Shown here: positions 1 through 5,480 of the stretch, in pieces
Numbering within the stretch: position 1 is the stretch's first letter
Layout: the number at the start of each line of letters is the position of its first letter
DNA from: CAWEHQ01 sp051001995
Lineage (GTDB): Bacteria; Actinomycetota; Thermoleophilia; Solirubrobacterales; Thermoleophilaceae
Length of the DNA stretch: 6,531 nt
NCBI GenBank assembly: GCA_051001995.1
Contig: JBPCMT010000194.1
Coordinates: 1-6,531 of the forward strand
Reading direction: 5' to 3'
Made by a program: the position numbers and the translations under genes
The notes under the pieces: model-generated
What the model saw: only the letters and a program-made list of their open reading frames with translations
Databases searched by the model: none
What the model was told of the DNA's origin: nothing

Positions 1-298
1 CGGAACCGTGCAGGACGTCGAAGGGAAGCCCGCCTCCCCTCCAGACAACGTGACCCGGCTCGGCGGGGCACGGCGTAAGTCCGGCGCTCGAGAGCAGCGC
101 CGCCAGCTCCTCGGCCGCATCGGCGGCGGCGAGGAGGTCCACGTCAGAGCCGGTCGGGTCGTCGCCGCGCCAGAGCACTACGCGCGATCCGAATCGCTCG
201 GCGATCCGGCCGAGGAGCGCCCCGGTTTCCCCGTCCGCTACTCGGAGTGAGTGAACGGCGCCGTCAGCGTCATCACCAGGATCTTGACGTCGAGCCAC
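1..298 (-). CDS. Nucleotidyltransferase-like protein, N-terminal part (runs off left edge)
   Basis: An open minus-strand frame enters the window edge with about 99 codons and no stop. Its translation has a short amphipathic stretch (LLGRIAERFG), a beta-strand-like RVVLWRG, then GSDVDLL at about residues 50-56. That motif resembles the metal-binding Gly-Ser...Asp-x-Asp of the nucleotidyltransferase superfamily (D52 and D54 here). A helix rich in Ala/Leu/Glu and a strand ending GGGLPFDVLHGS follow, as in the uncharacterised nucleotidyltransferases often found in polysaccharide loci. The third codon position is mostly G or C. The start is uncertain: GTG at 298 is the nearest usable start and lies inside the upstream sugar transferase gene (61-base overlap). 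Another in-frame GTG is at 331, and neither has a clear ribosome site. The overlap suggests translational coupling. The substrate cannot be read from this fragment; an antitoxin/toxin-type minimal nucleotidyltransferase is an alternative. Confidence 0.6.
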   Translation of the reverse strand, partial: MARRQDPGDDADGAVHSLRVADGETGALLGRIAERFGSRVVLWRGDDPTGSDVDLLAAADAAEELAALLSSAGLTPCPAEPGHVVWRGGGLPFDVLHGS

Positions 299-1929
299 AG
301 CGACCAATTCTCGATGTAGTAGTTGTCCCACTCGACGCGGTCGGCAAGCGAGGTCTGTCCGCGCAGCCCGTGCACCTGAGCCCATCCGGTGATCCCCGAC
401 TTGACGCGGTGACGATCGTCGTAGCGGCGGATCGACTGGCCGAAGAGCTCGACGAACTCGGGTCGCTCGGGCCGCGGGCCGACGAGCGTCATGTCGCCCT
501 GCAGGACGTTCCAGAGCTGTGGCAGCTCGTCGATCGAGGTCCGGCGGATGAAGCGTCCGATAGGCGTCAGCCGCAGGTGGTTGGCCTCGAGGCCGCCCGG
601 TCCCACGTCTCCGCCGACGGCGGGTAGCGGCGGTGCTAGGTCGGCGTCGCCGGCGTCGTCCTCCGGCACGTCCTCGGGGATCCGCATCGAGCGGAACTTG
701 AGCAGCTCGAACTCGCGGCCATCGCGGCCGATGCGGAGCTGGCGGAAGAAGATCGGGCCGGGCGACGTGGCCCGGACGGCGAGCGCAGCGGCCAGCAGCA
801 GTGGCGACAGGAGTGCCAGGAGGAGGACGGTCAGAGTCTTGCCGAGCACGTGCTTGGCCGCGAACTCCCAGCCGCGCGGGTCCACGGCGCGCAGGCCGTA
901 GAGCGGCAAGCCGCCCATGTGCTCGAGCTTCACGCGCGTGTTGACGCTGTCGAAGAGGCGCGGCACCAGCGACAGCTCGAGTCCGCGCTCCTCGCACTCG
1001 CGGATCAGGGGCACGAGCACGTGGTCCGGGGCCGAGAGGAACGCGAGGATCACGTGCTCGGTGCCGGTTTCGTCGGCGATCCGCGGCAGGTCCGCGGGCG
1101 CTCCGAGCACCGGCGCGCTGCGGCCGGGGAGGAGCTCGGACGGGACCGGGTCGTCGTCGAGATAGCCCACCGGACGCAGGCCGAGCTCGGGATGCGTCTC
1201 GAGCCGGCGCTCGACCTGGGCGCCGATCCGGCCGGCGCCCACGATCAGCGTCGGCTTTCCGACGAGGCGGTCCGCCTGCGCCCCGCGCCTCACCAGGCCC
1301 ATCAGGATGCGCCCGGAGACGATGTAGATGGTGCTGAAGACCCAGGCGCGGACGATCAGCCCGCTCTCCTGCGGCTCGGTCGCGAGGCTCTCGAACGCCA
1401 GCAACAGCATCGCCGCGAACGAGGTCGATGCCGCGACTCGGACCACTCGATCGAGGATCTCGATCCGCAGGCCGGAGCGGTACCCGCCTCTGACCGCGAG
1501 CAGCGCCATCGCGACGGGCGGAAGCAACCAGACGCTCGCCTCGGTCGCCTCCACGCCAGCCGAAGCCGCGCCGAGCCAGGCGAGCAGCACGCCCAGGTAG
1601 AGCAGGACCGCGTCGGTCGCCACGCGCAGGGCGTTCCAACGGCTTGCTTGGAGAAGGCTTCGCAGCAAACCGCGCGCGCGGTCGCTCGCCATGGTGGGCG
1701 CCCGTGTGAGCGTCGGCCGCCCATCCGAGTCGGCCGCCGGCGAGCCCTCGGCCAGGGCCGTCGAACCGTCGGGCGCAACCCGAGCGCCGCCGCTCACGTC
1801 GGCGCGCTCCGGGGCCCTGCGTCCATCATGGGCCGGCCGCGACGGCTCGGCCTCCGCGGCGAGGCCGGACGACTCGCGCTCGACGCTACCGGCCACCGAT
1901 GTCTCGGGCCGCACGGTTCCTATCTCCAT
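238..1929 (-). CDS. Polyprenyl-phosphate sugar-1-phosphate transferase (exopolysaccharide initiation, WcaJ/PssY type)
   Basis: This 563-residue membrane enzyme should move a sugar-1-phosphate from a nucleotide sugar to undecaprenyl phosphate, the first step of exopolysaccharide or capsule repeat-unit assembly at the cytoplasmic membrane face. Seen in order: an 80-residue Ala/Pro/Ser/Glu-rich low-complexity tail; four hydrophobic segments (about 100-122, 132-147, 162-182, 191-212); a Rossmann-like domain starting LIVGAGRIG (228-236); a fifth hydrophobic segment (about 360-385); then the bacterial sugar transferase domain. The latter has FFRQLRIG (394-401), LLKFRSM (409-415), SIDELPQLWNVLQGDM (465-480), LVGPRPERPEF (482-492) and SGITGWAQVHGLRGQT (511-526). 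D467/E468 match the catalytic Asp-Glu dyad known from PglC. The FRSM-to-LTPIG spacer (about 38 residues, acidic and Gly/Pro-rich) looks somewhat long. ATG at 1929 is preferred because GAGG lies six bases upstream (1936-1939); ATG at 1692 lacks such a site. The sugar cannot be predicted. Confidence 0.95.
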   Translation of the reverse strand: MEIGTVRPETSVAGSVERESSGLAAEAEPSRPAHDGRRAPERADVSGGARVAPDGSTALAEGSPAADSDGRPTLTRAPTMASDRARGLLRSLLQASRWNALRVATDAVLLYLGVLLAWLGAASAGVEATEASVWLLPPVAMALLAVRGGYRSGLRIEILDRVVRVAASTSFAAMLLLAFESLATEPQESGLIVRAWVFSTIYIVSGRILMGLVRRGAQADRLVGKPTLIVGAGRIGAQVERRLETHPELGLRPVGYLDDDPVPSELLPGRSAPVLGAPADLPRIADETGTEHVILAFLSAPDHVLVPLIRECEERGLELSLVPRLFDSVNTRVKLEHMGGLPLYGLRAVDPRGWEFAAKHVLGKTLTVLLLALLSPLLLAAALAVRATSPGPIFFRQLRIGRDGREFELLKFRSMRIPEDVPEDDAGDADLAPPLPAVGGDVGPGGLEANHLRLTPIGRFIRRTSIDELPQLWNVLQGDMTLVGPRPERPEFVELFGQSIRRYDDRHRVKSGITGWAQVHGLRGQTSLADRVEWDNYYIENWSLWLDVKILVMTLTAPFTHSE

Positions 1930-1935
1930 TGTGCG

Positions 1936-1973
1936 CCTCGCGGACGGGCTCGCGTACCGAGCTCATCGCGAGG
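1936..1973 (-). promoter_or_regulatory. Nested stem-loop covering the ribosome site of the sugar transferase
   Basis: In the 51-base gap between the LPFTG gene stop and the sugar transferase start, CCTCGCG (1936-1942) pairs perfectly with CGCGAGG (1967-1973). Inside it GCTCG (1948-1952) pairs perfectly with CGAGC (1958-1962) around a five-base loop. On the minus-strand transcript the 3' arm of the outer stem contains the GAGG Shine-Dalgarno of the downstream gene. The structure could limit sugar transferase translation, or be an RNA-processing or stability element. There is no U-tract, so a classical terminator is unlikely. Pairing is seen directly; the function is inferred. Confidence 0.5.
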
Positions 1974-1980
1974 GGCTGAC

Positions 1981-2283
1981 TCAGGCGGTGCCCGGCCGGC
2001 GCGTGAGGCGCCGGACGCCGAAACCAAGGATCAGCAGGCCGCCGCCGGCCGCCAGCAGCAGCGCGACGTCGGTGCCCGTGAACGGCAGGCTCCCGCCCGT
2101 CCCTTCCTCGGCCGGGTCGCCCGGATCCGCCGGATCGCCGGCGACCGGATCCCCCGGATCGACCGACTGCACCGATGAGTCGTCGTACGAATCGTTCATC
2201 GGCGACTGGGCCATCGCTTGAGTCGGCACCGCCAGCATCGCTATCGCGAGCACGGCGGCAAGAAGCTTCTTCATTCCCTGCAT
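1981..2283 (-). CDS. Small secreted LPFTG cell-wall-anchored protein (sortase substrate)
   Basis: A 100-residue protein with every part of a sortase substrate. A signal peptide (MQGMKKLL, hydrophobic core 7-20, AMA-Q cleavage likely after residue 25) is followed by a short acidic Ser/Asp stretch (27-41), an Asp-Pro-Gly-rich linker (42-57), the sorting motif LPFTG (66-70), a hydrophobic helix (about 73-90) and an RRLTRR positive tail (91-96). After signal cleavage and sorting only about 44 residues would remain outside the cell, too few for a recognisable folded domain. The frame extends upstream to an ATG at 2364, but ATG 2283 is chosen because GGGAG (2293-2297) lies nine bases before it and the signal peptide then begins correctly. 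It sits between the Wzy_C ligase and the sugar transferase, with a class E sortase nearby, so a role in surface glycan attachment is plausible but unproven. No known family is recognised beyond the Gram-positive anchor. Confidence 0.87.
   Translation of the reverse strand: MQGMKKLLAAVLAIAMLAVPTQAMAQSPMNDSYDDSSVQSVDPGDPVAGDPADPGDPAEEGTGGSLPFTGTDVALLLAAGGGLLILGFGVRRLTRRPGTA
2113..2160 (-). repeat. Asp-Pro-Gly micro-repeat in the LPFTG protein
   Basis: Residues 42-57 read DPGDPVAGDPADPGDP, encoded by repeated GATCCG-like units (visible on the plus strand as recurring CGGATC). It is a rigid, acidic, low-complexity wall-spanning linker just before the sorting signal. Such short tandem coding repeats can expand or contract by slippage, so length may vary between strains. 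Confidence 0.75.
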
Positions 2284-2292
2284 TGCGAAATG

Positions 2293-2297
2293 CTCCC
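2293..2297 (-). promoter_or_regulatory. Ribosome binding site of the LPFTG gene
   Basis: GGGAG on the minus strand, nine bases before ATG 2283. It decides the start of the LPFTG gene: the upstream in-frame ATG at 2364 would add 27 residues ahead of the signal peptide and would overlap the candidate promoter. Confidence 0.6.
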
Positions 2298-2352
2298 GTT
2301 TCGTTTGGCCTAGCCCATCCTTGGCGGGCCGAGCGGTCCACAGACACCCCTG

Positions 2353-2381
2353 CTTATACCACATGCCCCTCTACTAAGGGG
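2353..2381 (-). promoter_or_regulatory. Candidate promoter -10 with overlapping inverted repeat, upstream of the LPFTG gene
   Basis: Minus-strand TATAAG (2353-2358) is the best -10-like hexamer in the 147-base gap between the ligase stop and the LPFTG start, and would give a leader of about 60 bases. Just upstream, CCCCT (2366-2370) and AGGGG (2377-2381) form a perfect five-base inverted repeat with a six-base loop, placed where the promoter spacer and -35 would lie. It could be an operator. No good -35 hexamer is visible. The remainder of the gap shows no clear terminator for the ligase gene. Confidence 0.35.
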
Positions 2382-2430
2382 AACTTCGCGCGCAGGTGCA
2401 CTTCGGATCACTAGCGCGACGACGAGGCTT

Positions 2431-4470
2431 CTAACCGCCCGTTATGGCGCTTCGGCGCTCGAGCACCGCGTCGTAGACCTCGACGGCGTCGACCTTACGT
2501 CCGGCCCGGGCGGCGCGGAGCGTCTCGGCGATGATGGCGTCCTGAGGGCTGAGCTCGGCGGCGCGCGAGAGCAGTCGAACCGCCTCTTCGCCGTCTCCGA
2601 GCTGGGAGACGAGGGCGCCGAGCTGGAGAGTCGCATAGGCGTCGTCCGGGTCGCGCTCTAGCACCTCACGGAACCGCTCGGCGGCCTCCTCGGGGCGGCC
2701 AGCTCGCAGAGCGATCGCGCCGCCCGCCGCATGCGGATCGATCGACAGCGGGTTGAGCGCGGCCGCCCGGTCGAGCGCCTCGAAGGCGCCGTCGGGGTCC
2801 GCGGGCCAGGTCTGAACGGCGCGGTTCACGTACAGCTCCGAGAGCCACGGCGCTGCGAGGGCGACCGCGCCGACGAGGGCGGTCGCGATCAGGACGGCGA
2901 CTCCCGCACGCCCCCCGACGAGCGCGTTCGAGCCCGGACGGCGATCCTCCGCCAGACGCGGGCGCGGCGCCAACGACGCGGAGAGCCCGAGCATCGCGAA
3001 CGCGGGCGCGCCGAGCGCCGGCAGCTCGTAGAACCAGTCGATCGAGCCGTGCAAGACCCAGTAGAGGAAGGTCGCGATCGCCGTCCCCGCGGCGGCGGCC
3101 GCGAGCGGGTCGCGACGGCGGATCGCGCGCGCCCCCGCGACGAGCCCCGCGCCGGCTCCTCCGGCGAACAGCAGGGCGCCGACCAACCCTGTCTCCGACA
3201 GGAGGCGCAGCTCGAGGCTGTGCGAGAACTGCGGCCGCTCGACGCTCTCGCCCTCGCGAAGGTAGGCGCCCTGGAAGTTGCCGACGCCGAGGCCGATCAG
3301 CGGCCGCTCGGAGAACTCGTCAAGCGCGACTCGCCAGAAGTCGTAGCGATTGCCGCCGGCGGCCGACGTGAAGCGGCTCGACCCCGACGGCTCCTCGCCG
3401 GGCTCGGTGCCGGCCTTGAAGTCCTCCCAGGCGTCCGACGCCTTCGCCACCGGGTCGCCGAGCGCCGCCACGCCGATCCCCGCCCCAACGAGCGCCGCTA
3501 GCGCGAGCGCGACCGCCGTGCCCGCGCGCGCCCGCCGAGCGGTCCGCTCGCCGAGTGACACTCCTCGGTCGGCCAGCGCCGCCGCCGCCCCGATCAGCGC
3601 GAGCGCGGCGGCGGCCGCGAAGATCGCCCGCGCGGCGCCGCCGACGAGCGGCTCGGGCGCCGCTCCGTCGCCGATGCCCTCGAAGACGTCGAGGACCGGC
3701 CGGGAGGCGAGCAGGGTCGCGACGGCGACGGCGGCGAGCGCCGTACCGTGTCGCGCCCTCCCCCGGGCGATCGCGAGGAAGGCGATCAGCGTCAGAGGCA
3801 TCGCCACGAGCCAGCCGCGGCTCTGCCCGAGCAGCGCAAGCCCCGCGAGGAGCCCGGCGCCGCCGAGGCCTAGCCCGCGCAGCGGCGGCCACACCTCCCG
3901 CCGGGCGGCGAGGAAGACGCACGGAAGAAGCCCGGAGAACCAGAGCGCGACGTTGCCGTTGACGTAGCCGAGCGGCTCGACGAACCGGCCCGACACGAAC
4001 ATCTGGGACACGTCGGCCGCCGCCGACGCGCGGACGAGCGTCACGACCCCGAGCCCGGCGACCCCGAGCCCGAATGCCCCGAGGACGATCGCGGCGGCTC
4101 GGCCGCGCATCGGCCACAGCGCGAAGAGCGCGTAGACGATCGCGTACATCAGCGCGACGTTGGCGCCCTCCCAGGCGGCGCCCTGGTCCTCGGCCCAGAG
4201 GATCGACAGGTAGCTCCAGGCCGCGTAGCCGCCCGTCAGGCCGACCGCGACCGCCACCGTCTTCGGCACGCCCGCGCGGGTGGAGAGCGACACGAGCGCC
4301 ACCACGAGCAGCCCGAGCGCGAACAGCGCAGCGGGGAGGGACGCCGTCTCGAAGTAGCCGCCGTCGGCCGCGCCGAGGGCGACGAAGACGGCAACCATCA
4401 CGAGGGCCGGGATCGCCGCGGCGCTTTGCCGGAGCTCGTGCAACGGCTCGAGGAGGCTGCGACCGCGCAC
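2431..4470 (-). CDS. O-antigen ligase/polymerase family membrane protein (Wzy_C) with C-terminal TPRs
   Basis: A 679-residue polytopic protein. Many hydrophobic segments span about 18-335 (e.g. 20-35, 46-63, 71-90, 105-120, 127-146, 172-188, 200-216, 221-235, 282-300, 317-337). A large extracytoplasmic loop follows (about 338-425), typical of the Wzy/WaaL superfamily: NRYDFWRVALDEF (374-386), RPLIGLGVGNFQGAYL (389-404) and HSLELRLLSETGLVG (417-431). R375 and H417 are in positions like the Arg/His needed in characterised ligases. More membrane helices lie at about 428-447, 456-474, 485-500 and 522-541. The C-terminus (about 555-644) has two to three TPR-like helical pairs, e.g. GRPEEAAERFREVLERDPDD and GDGEEAVRLLSRAAELSPQD. 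The family joins or transfers undecaprenyl-linked glycans outside the membrane. Whether this one polymerises polysaccharide or glycosylates protein cannot be settled. Start is GTG 4470; an in-frame TAG lies five codons upstream and no Shine-Dalgarno is visible. Confidence 0.9.
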   Translation of the reverse strand: MRGRSLLEPLHELRQSAAAIPALVMVAVFVALGAADGGYFETASLPAALFALGLLVVALVSLSTRAGVPKTVAVAVGLTGGYAAWSYLSILWAEDQGAAWEGANVALMYAIVYALFALWPMRGRAAAIVLGAFGLGVAGLGVVTLVRASAAADVSQMFVSGRFVEPLGYVNGNVALWFSGLLPCVFLAARREVWPPLRGLGLGGAGLLAGLALLGQSRGWLVAMPLTLIAFLAIARGRARHGTALAAVAVATLLASRPVLDVFEGIGDGAAPEPLVGGAARAIFAAAAALALIGAAAALADRGVSLGERTARRARAGTAVALALAALVGAGIGVAALGDPVAKASDAWEDFKAGTEPGEEPSGSSRFTSAAGGNRYDFWRVALDEFSERPLIGLGVGNFQGAYLREGESVERPQFSHSLELRLLSETGLVGALLFAGGAGAGLVAGARAIRRRDPLAAAAAGTAIATFLYWVLHGSIDWFYELPALGAPAFAMLGLSASLAPRPRLAEDRRPGSNALVGGRAGVAVLIATALVGAVALAAPWLSELYVNRAVQTWPADPDGAFEALDRAAALNPLSIDPHAAGGAIALRAGRPEEAAERFREVLERDPDDAYATLQLGALVSQLGDGEEAVRLLSRAAELSPQDAIIAETLRAARAGRKVDAVEVYDAVLERRSAITGG

Positions 4471-4479
4471 CGGCCGGGC

Positions 4480-4485
4480 AGTCTA
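4480..4485 (-). promoter_or_regulatory. Candidate -10 element (TAGACT) for the Wzy_C ligase gene
   Basis: Minus-strand TAGACT fits the actinobacterial TANNNT -10 pattern and ends nine bases before the GTG start at 4470, a spacing that would give a leaderless or nearly leaderless mRNA. This would explain the missing Shine-Dalgarno. No convincing -35 is seen. The TAG in it is also the in-frame stop limiting the gene upstream. Confidence 0.27.
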
Positions 4486-4513
4486 CGGCGGCGCGCCGGA
4501 CGGCCCCCTCGCG

Positions 4514-4696
4514 GTGGGCGGGCGATCCGCCGCGCAGGCTGGCAGAGTTCGCGCCATCGTCGGGAAGATCGTCTACTGGCTCGCGGTGCTCGTGCTGTCG
4601 CTCGCCCTGCTGGTGGGGCTGGTGCTGTTCTTCGAGTCGCGCGACCAATCGACGCTCGACATGGGCGCCGCCGGCGCCGTCGCTACGTTGGCTTGA
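4514..4696 (+). CDS. Hypothetical small single-helix membrane protein
   Basis: A 60-codon plus-strand frame fills the space between the sortase and ligase genes. From codon 15 on it encodes a strong hydrophobic helix (about residues 19-40, VYWLAVLVLSLALLVGLVLFF), then ESRDQSTLDMG and a short Ala-rich end. From ATC at 4556, thirty codons in a row end in G or C, matching real genes here and supporting coding. The first 14 codons (GTG 4514 to 4555) show weaker third-position bias, so the true start may lie later, but no other canonical start precedes the helix and there is no good ribosome site. It ends 14 bases inside the convergent sortase gene and starts 43 bases from the divergent ligase start. 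No family is recognised; a LapA-like small membrane protein is a loose resemblance only. Confidence 0.5.
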   Translation: MGGRSAAQAGRVRAIVGKIVYWLAVLVLSLALLVGLVLFFESRDQSTLDMGAAGAVATLA

Positions 4697-5381
4697 CGTC
4701 CTCGAGCTTCGCGAAGACCACGATCCGCTGAGCCGCGCTGTAGAGCGGATGGCAGGCGGTCAGCACGAGTCGCTCGTGACCGACGGTGTCCGTCACTTCG
4801 GTCTGGGACGGCTCGACGATCTGCTGCTCCTCGAACTCGTAGGTGAACCGGGCCCACGGCATCTCGATGACGATCTCGTCGCCTTCGCCGAGCTGGTCGA
4901 TGTAGCGGAACGGGGCCAGGTAGGTGGTGCGGTGGCCCGCGATCGCCACGGTGCGGCCCTCGCCGGGCAGCGCGGTCTCCGGATAGTGGCCCGGGCCCTG
5001 CTGGAGCGTGGCCTGGTCGGTTCCCTCGACCGCGACGTACTCCTTGTCGAGCGTCGGCATCTCGATCCTGCCCCATGCCTCGCCGGTCCCGACCTCGTCC
5101 GCGTAGTCCTCGGCGAGCTTCTCGAGCTCGGCGTCCGTGAGCTCGTCACCACCCTGCTGCCTGTTCCCCTCGCGCGGCGCGTCGAGCTTCTCGTCGAACT
5201 GGTCCTCGAGCTTCGCCTGGTCCTGGAGTGCCAGCACGGCCGAGATCGGCTCCTGCCATGCGAGCGTGACGCCCGCATCCGCCAGGAGCAGGACGCCGCT
5301 CGTGGTCATCACCGCCGCCACGAAGCGCACCACCGACCGGAGAGTGGTCCGCCGCTTCCGTGTTCCTCCCGCCAGCAGCAT
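4683..5381 (-). CDS. Class E sortase
   Basis: A 232-residue membrane-anchored transpeptidase that should cleave the sorting motif of exported proteins between Thr and Gly and join them to the cell envelope. Seen: a basic N-terminus (TRKRR), one transmembrane segment (about 17-40), a charged, Gln/Glu-rich linker (about 52-98), then the sortase fold. That begins WGRIEMPTL (103-111) and has GPGHYPETALPGEG (129-142), AIAGHRTTYLAPF (147-159) with catalytic His150, LVLTACHPLYSAAQRIVV (205-222) with Cys210, and Arg219. The TACHP ending and GHRTTY segment match class E enzymes of actinobacteria. All three catalytic residues are present. ATG 5381 is chosen because the membrane anchor follows directly; the frame stays open upstream only as the complement of the PEP carboxykinase gene. 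No Shine-Dalgarno precedes it. The LPFTG protein at 1981-2283 is the only substrate in view. Confidence 0.94.
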   Translation of the reverse strand: MLLAGGTRKRRTTLRSVVRFVAAVMTTSGVLLLADAGVTLAWQEPISAVLALQDQAKLEDQFDEKLDAPREGNRQQGGDELTDAELEKLAEDYADEVGTGEAWGRIEMPTLDKEYVAVEGTDQATLQQGPGHYPETALPGEGRTVAIAGHRTTYLAPFRYIDQLGEGDEIVIEMPWARFTYEFEEQQIVEPSQTEVTDTVGHERLVLTACHPLYSAAQRIVVFAKLEDVKPT

Positions 5382-5387
5382 GCTCTG

Positions 5388-5393
5388 AGTGTA
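5388..5393 (-). promoter_or_regulatory. Candidate -10 element (TACACT) for the sortase gene
   Basis: Minus-strand TACACT fits TANNNT and ends six bases before the sortase ATG, so transcription would begin at or next to the start codon and give a leaderless mRNA, consistent with the absence of a ribosome site. No recognisable -35 is present. Confidence 0.33.
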
Positions 5394-5411
5394 GGAGGGG
5401 CGGGCTGGAGA

Positions 5412-5417
5412 TAACCT
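5412..5417 (+). promoter_or_regulatory. Candidate -10 element (TAACCT) for the PEP carboxykinase gene
   Basis: Plus-strand TAACCT, within GATAACCT, fits TANNNT and would place the transcript start near 5424, directly before the palindrome at 5425-5442, leaving a leader of about 57 bases. The -35 region is not convincing. It lies within 30 bases of the sortase -10 candidate on the other strand. Confidence 0.3.
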
Positions 5418-5424
5418 GTAGGTG

Positions 5425-5442
5425 CGGCCCCGAACGGGGCCG
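5425..5442. promoter_or_regulatory. Perfect palindrome in the sortase/PEP carboxykinase divergent region
   Basis: CGGCCCCGAACGGGGCCG is a perfect inverted repeat (eight-base arms, two-base centre; as RNA a seven-base-pair stem with a GAAC loop). It lies between divergent genes, where no terminator is expected, and has no T-run after it. It may be an operator for a dimeric regulator of one or both genes, or a 5' stabilising hairpin of the PEP carboxykinase mRNA. Confidence 0.5.
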
Positions 5443-5460
5443 TTACGTCTCTCAACGATC

Positions 5461-5467
5461 AGGAGGT
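5461..5467 (+). promoter_or_regulatory. Ribosome binding site of the PEP carboxykinase gene
   Basis: AGGAGGT is a near-ideal Shine-Dalgarno, but it sits 13 bases before ATG 5481, longer than usual. No in-frame start codon lies closer, so 5481 remains the best start. Confidence 0.6.
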
Positions 5468-5480
5468 CGAGCCCCAACCG

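Noticed and set aside
8..250. Plus-strand 80-codon frame at the left edge
   Set aside because: It is antisense to the nucleotidyltransferase-like frame, which has a recognisable GSDVDLL motif.
850..2178. Long plus-strand open frame (442 codons) opposite the sugar transferase
   Set aside because: Its translation is Arg/Gln/His/Ala-rich without domains, and the opposite strand carries unmistakable sugar transferase motifs. Long antisense frames are expected in GC-rich DNA.
2284..2430. Riboswitch or rho-independent terminator in the gap before the LPFTG gene
   Set aside because: I saw only short weak pairings, no T-run after a stem, and no conserved core of a riboswitch class I know.
4489..4498. 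CGGCGCGCCG palindrome between the divergent ligase and small-protein starts
   Set aside because: Ten-base all-G/C palindromes are common by chance at this base composition and nothing else supports an operator.
3320..4648. Minus-strand 442-codon frame overlapping the ligase gene
   Set aside because: Arg/Gly/Ala-rich low-complexity translation, a frame-shifted shadow of the Wzy_C gene.
4074..5414. Plus-strand 446-codon frame across ligase and sortase genes
   Set aside because: It begins with Arg/Pro-rich nonsense and runs antisense to well-supported catalytic motifs in both genes.
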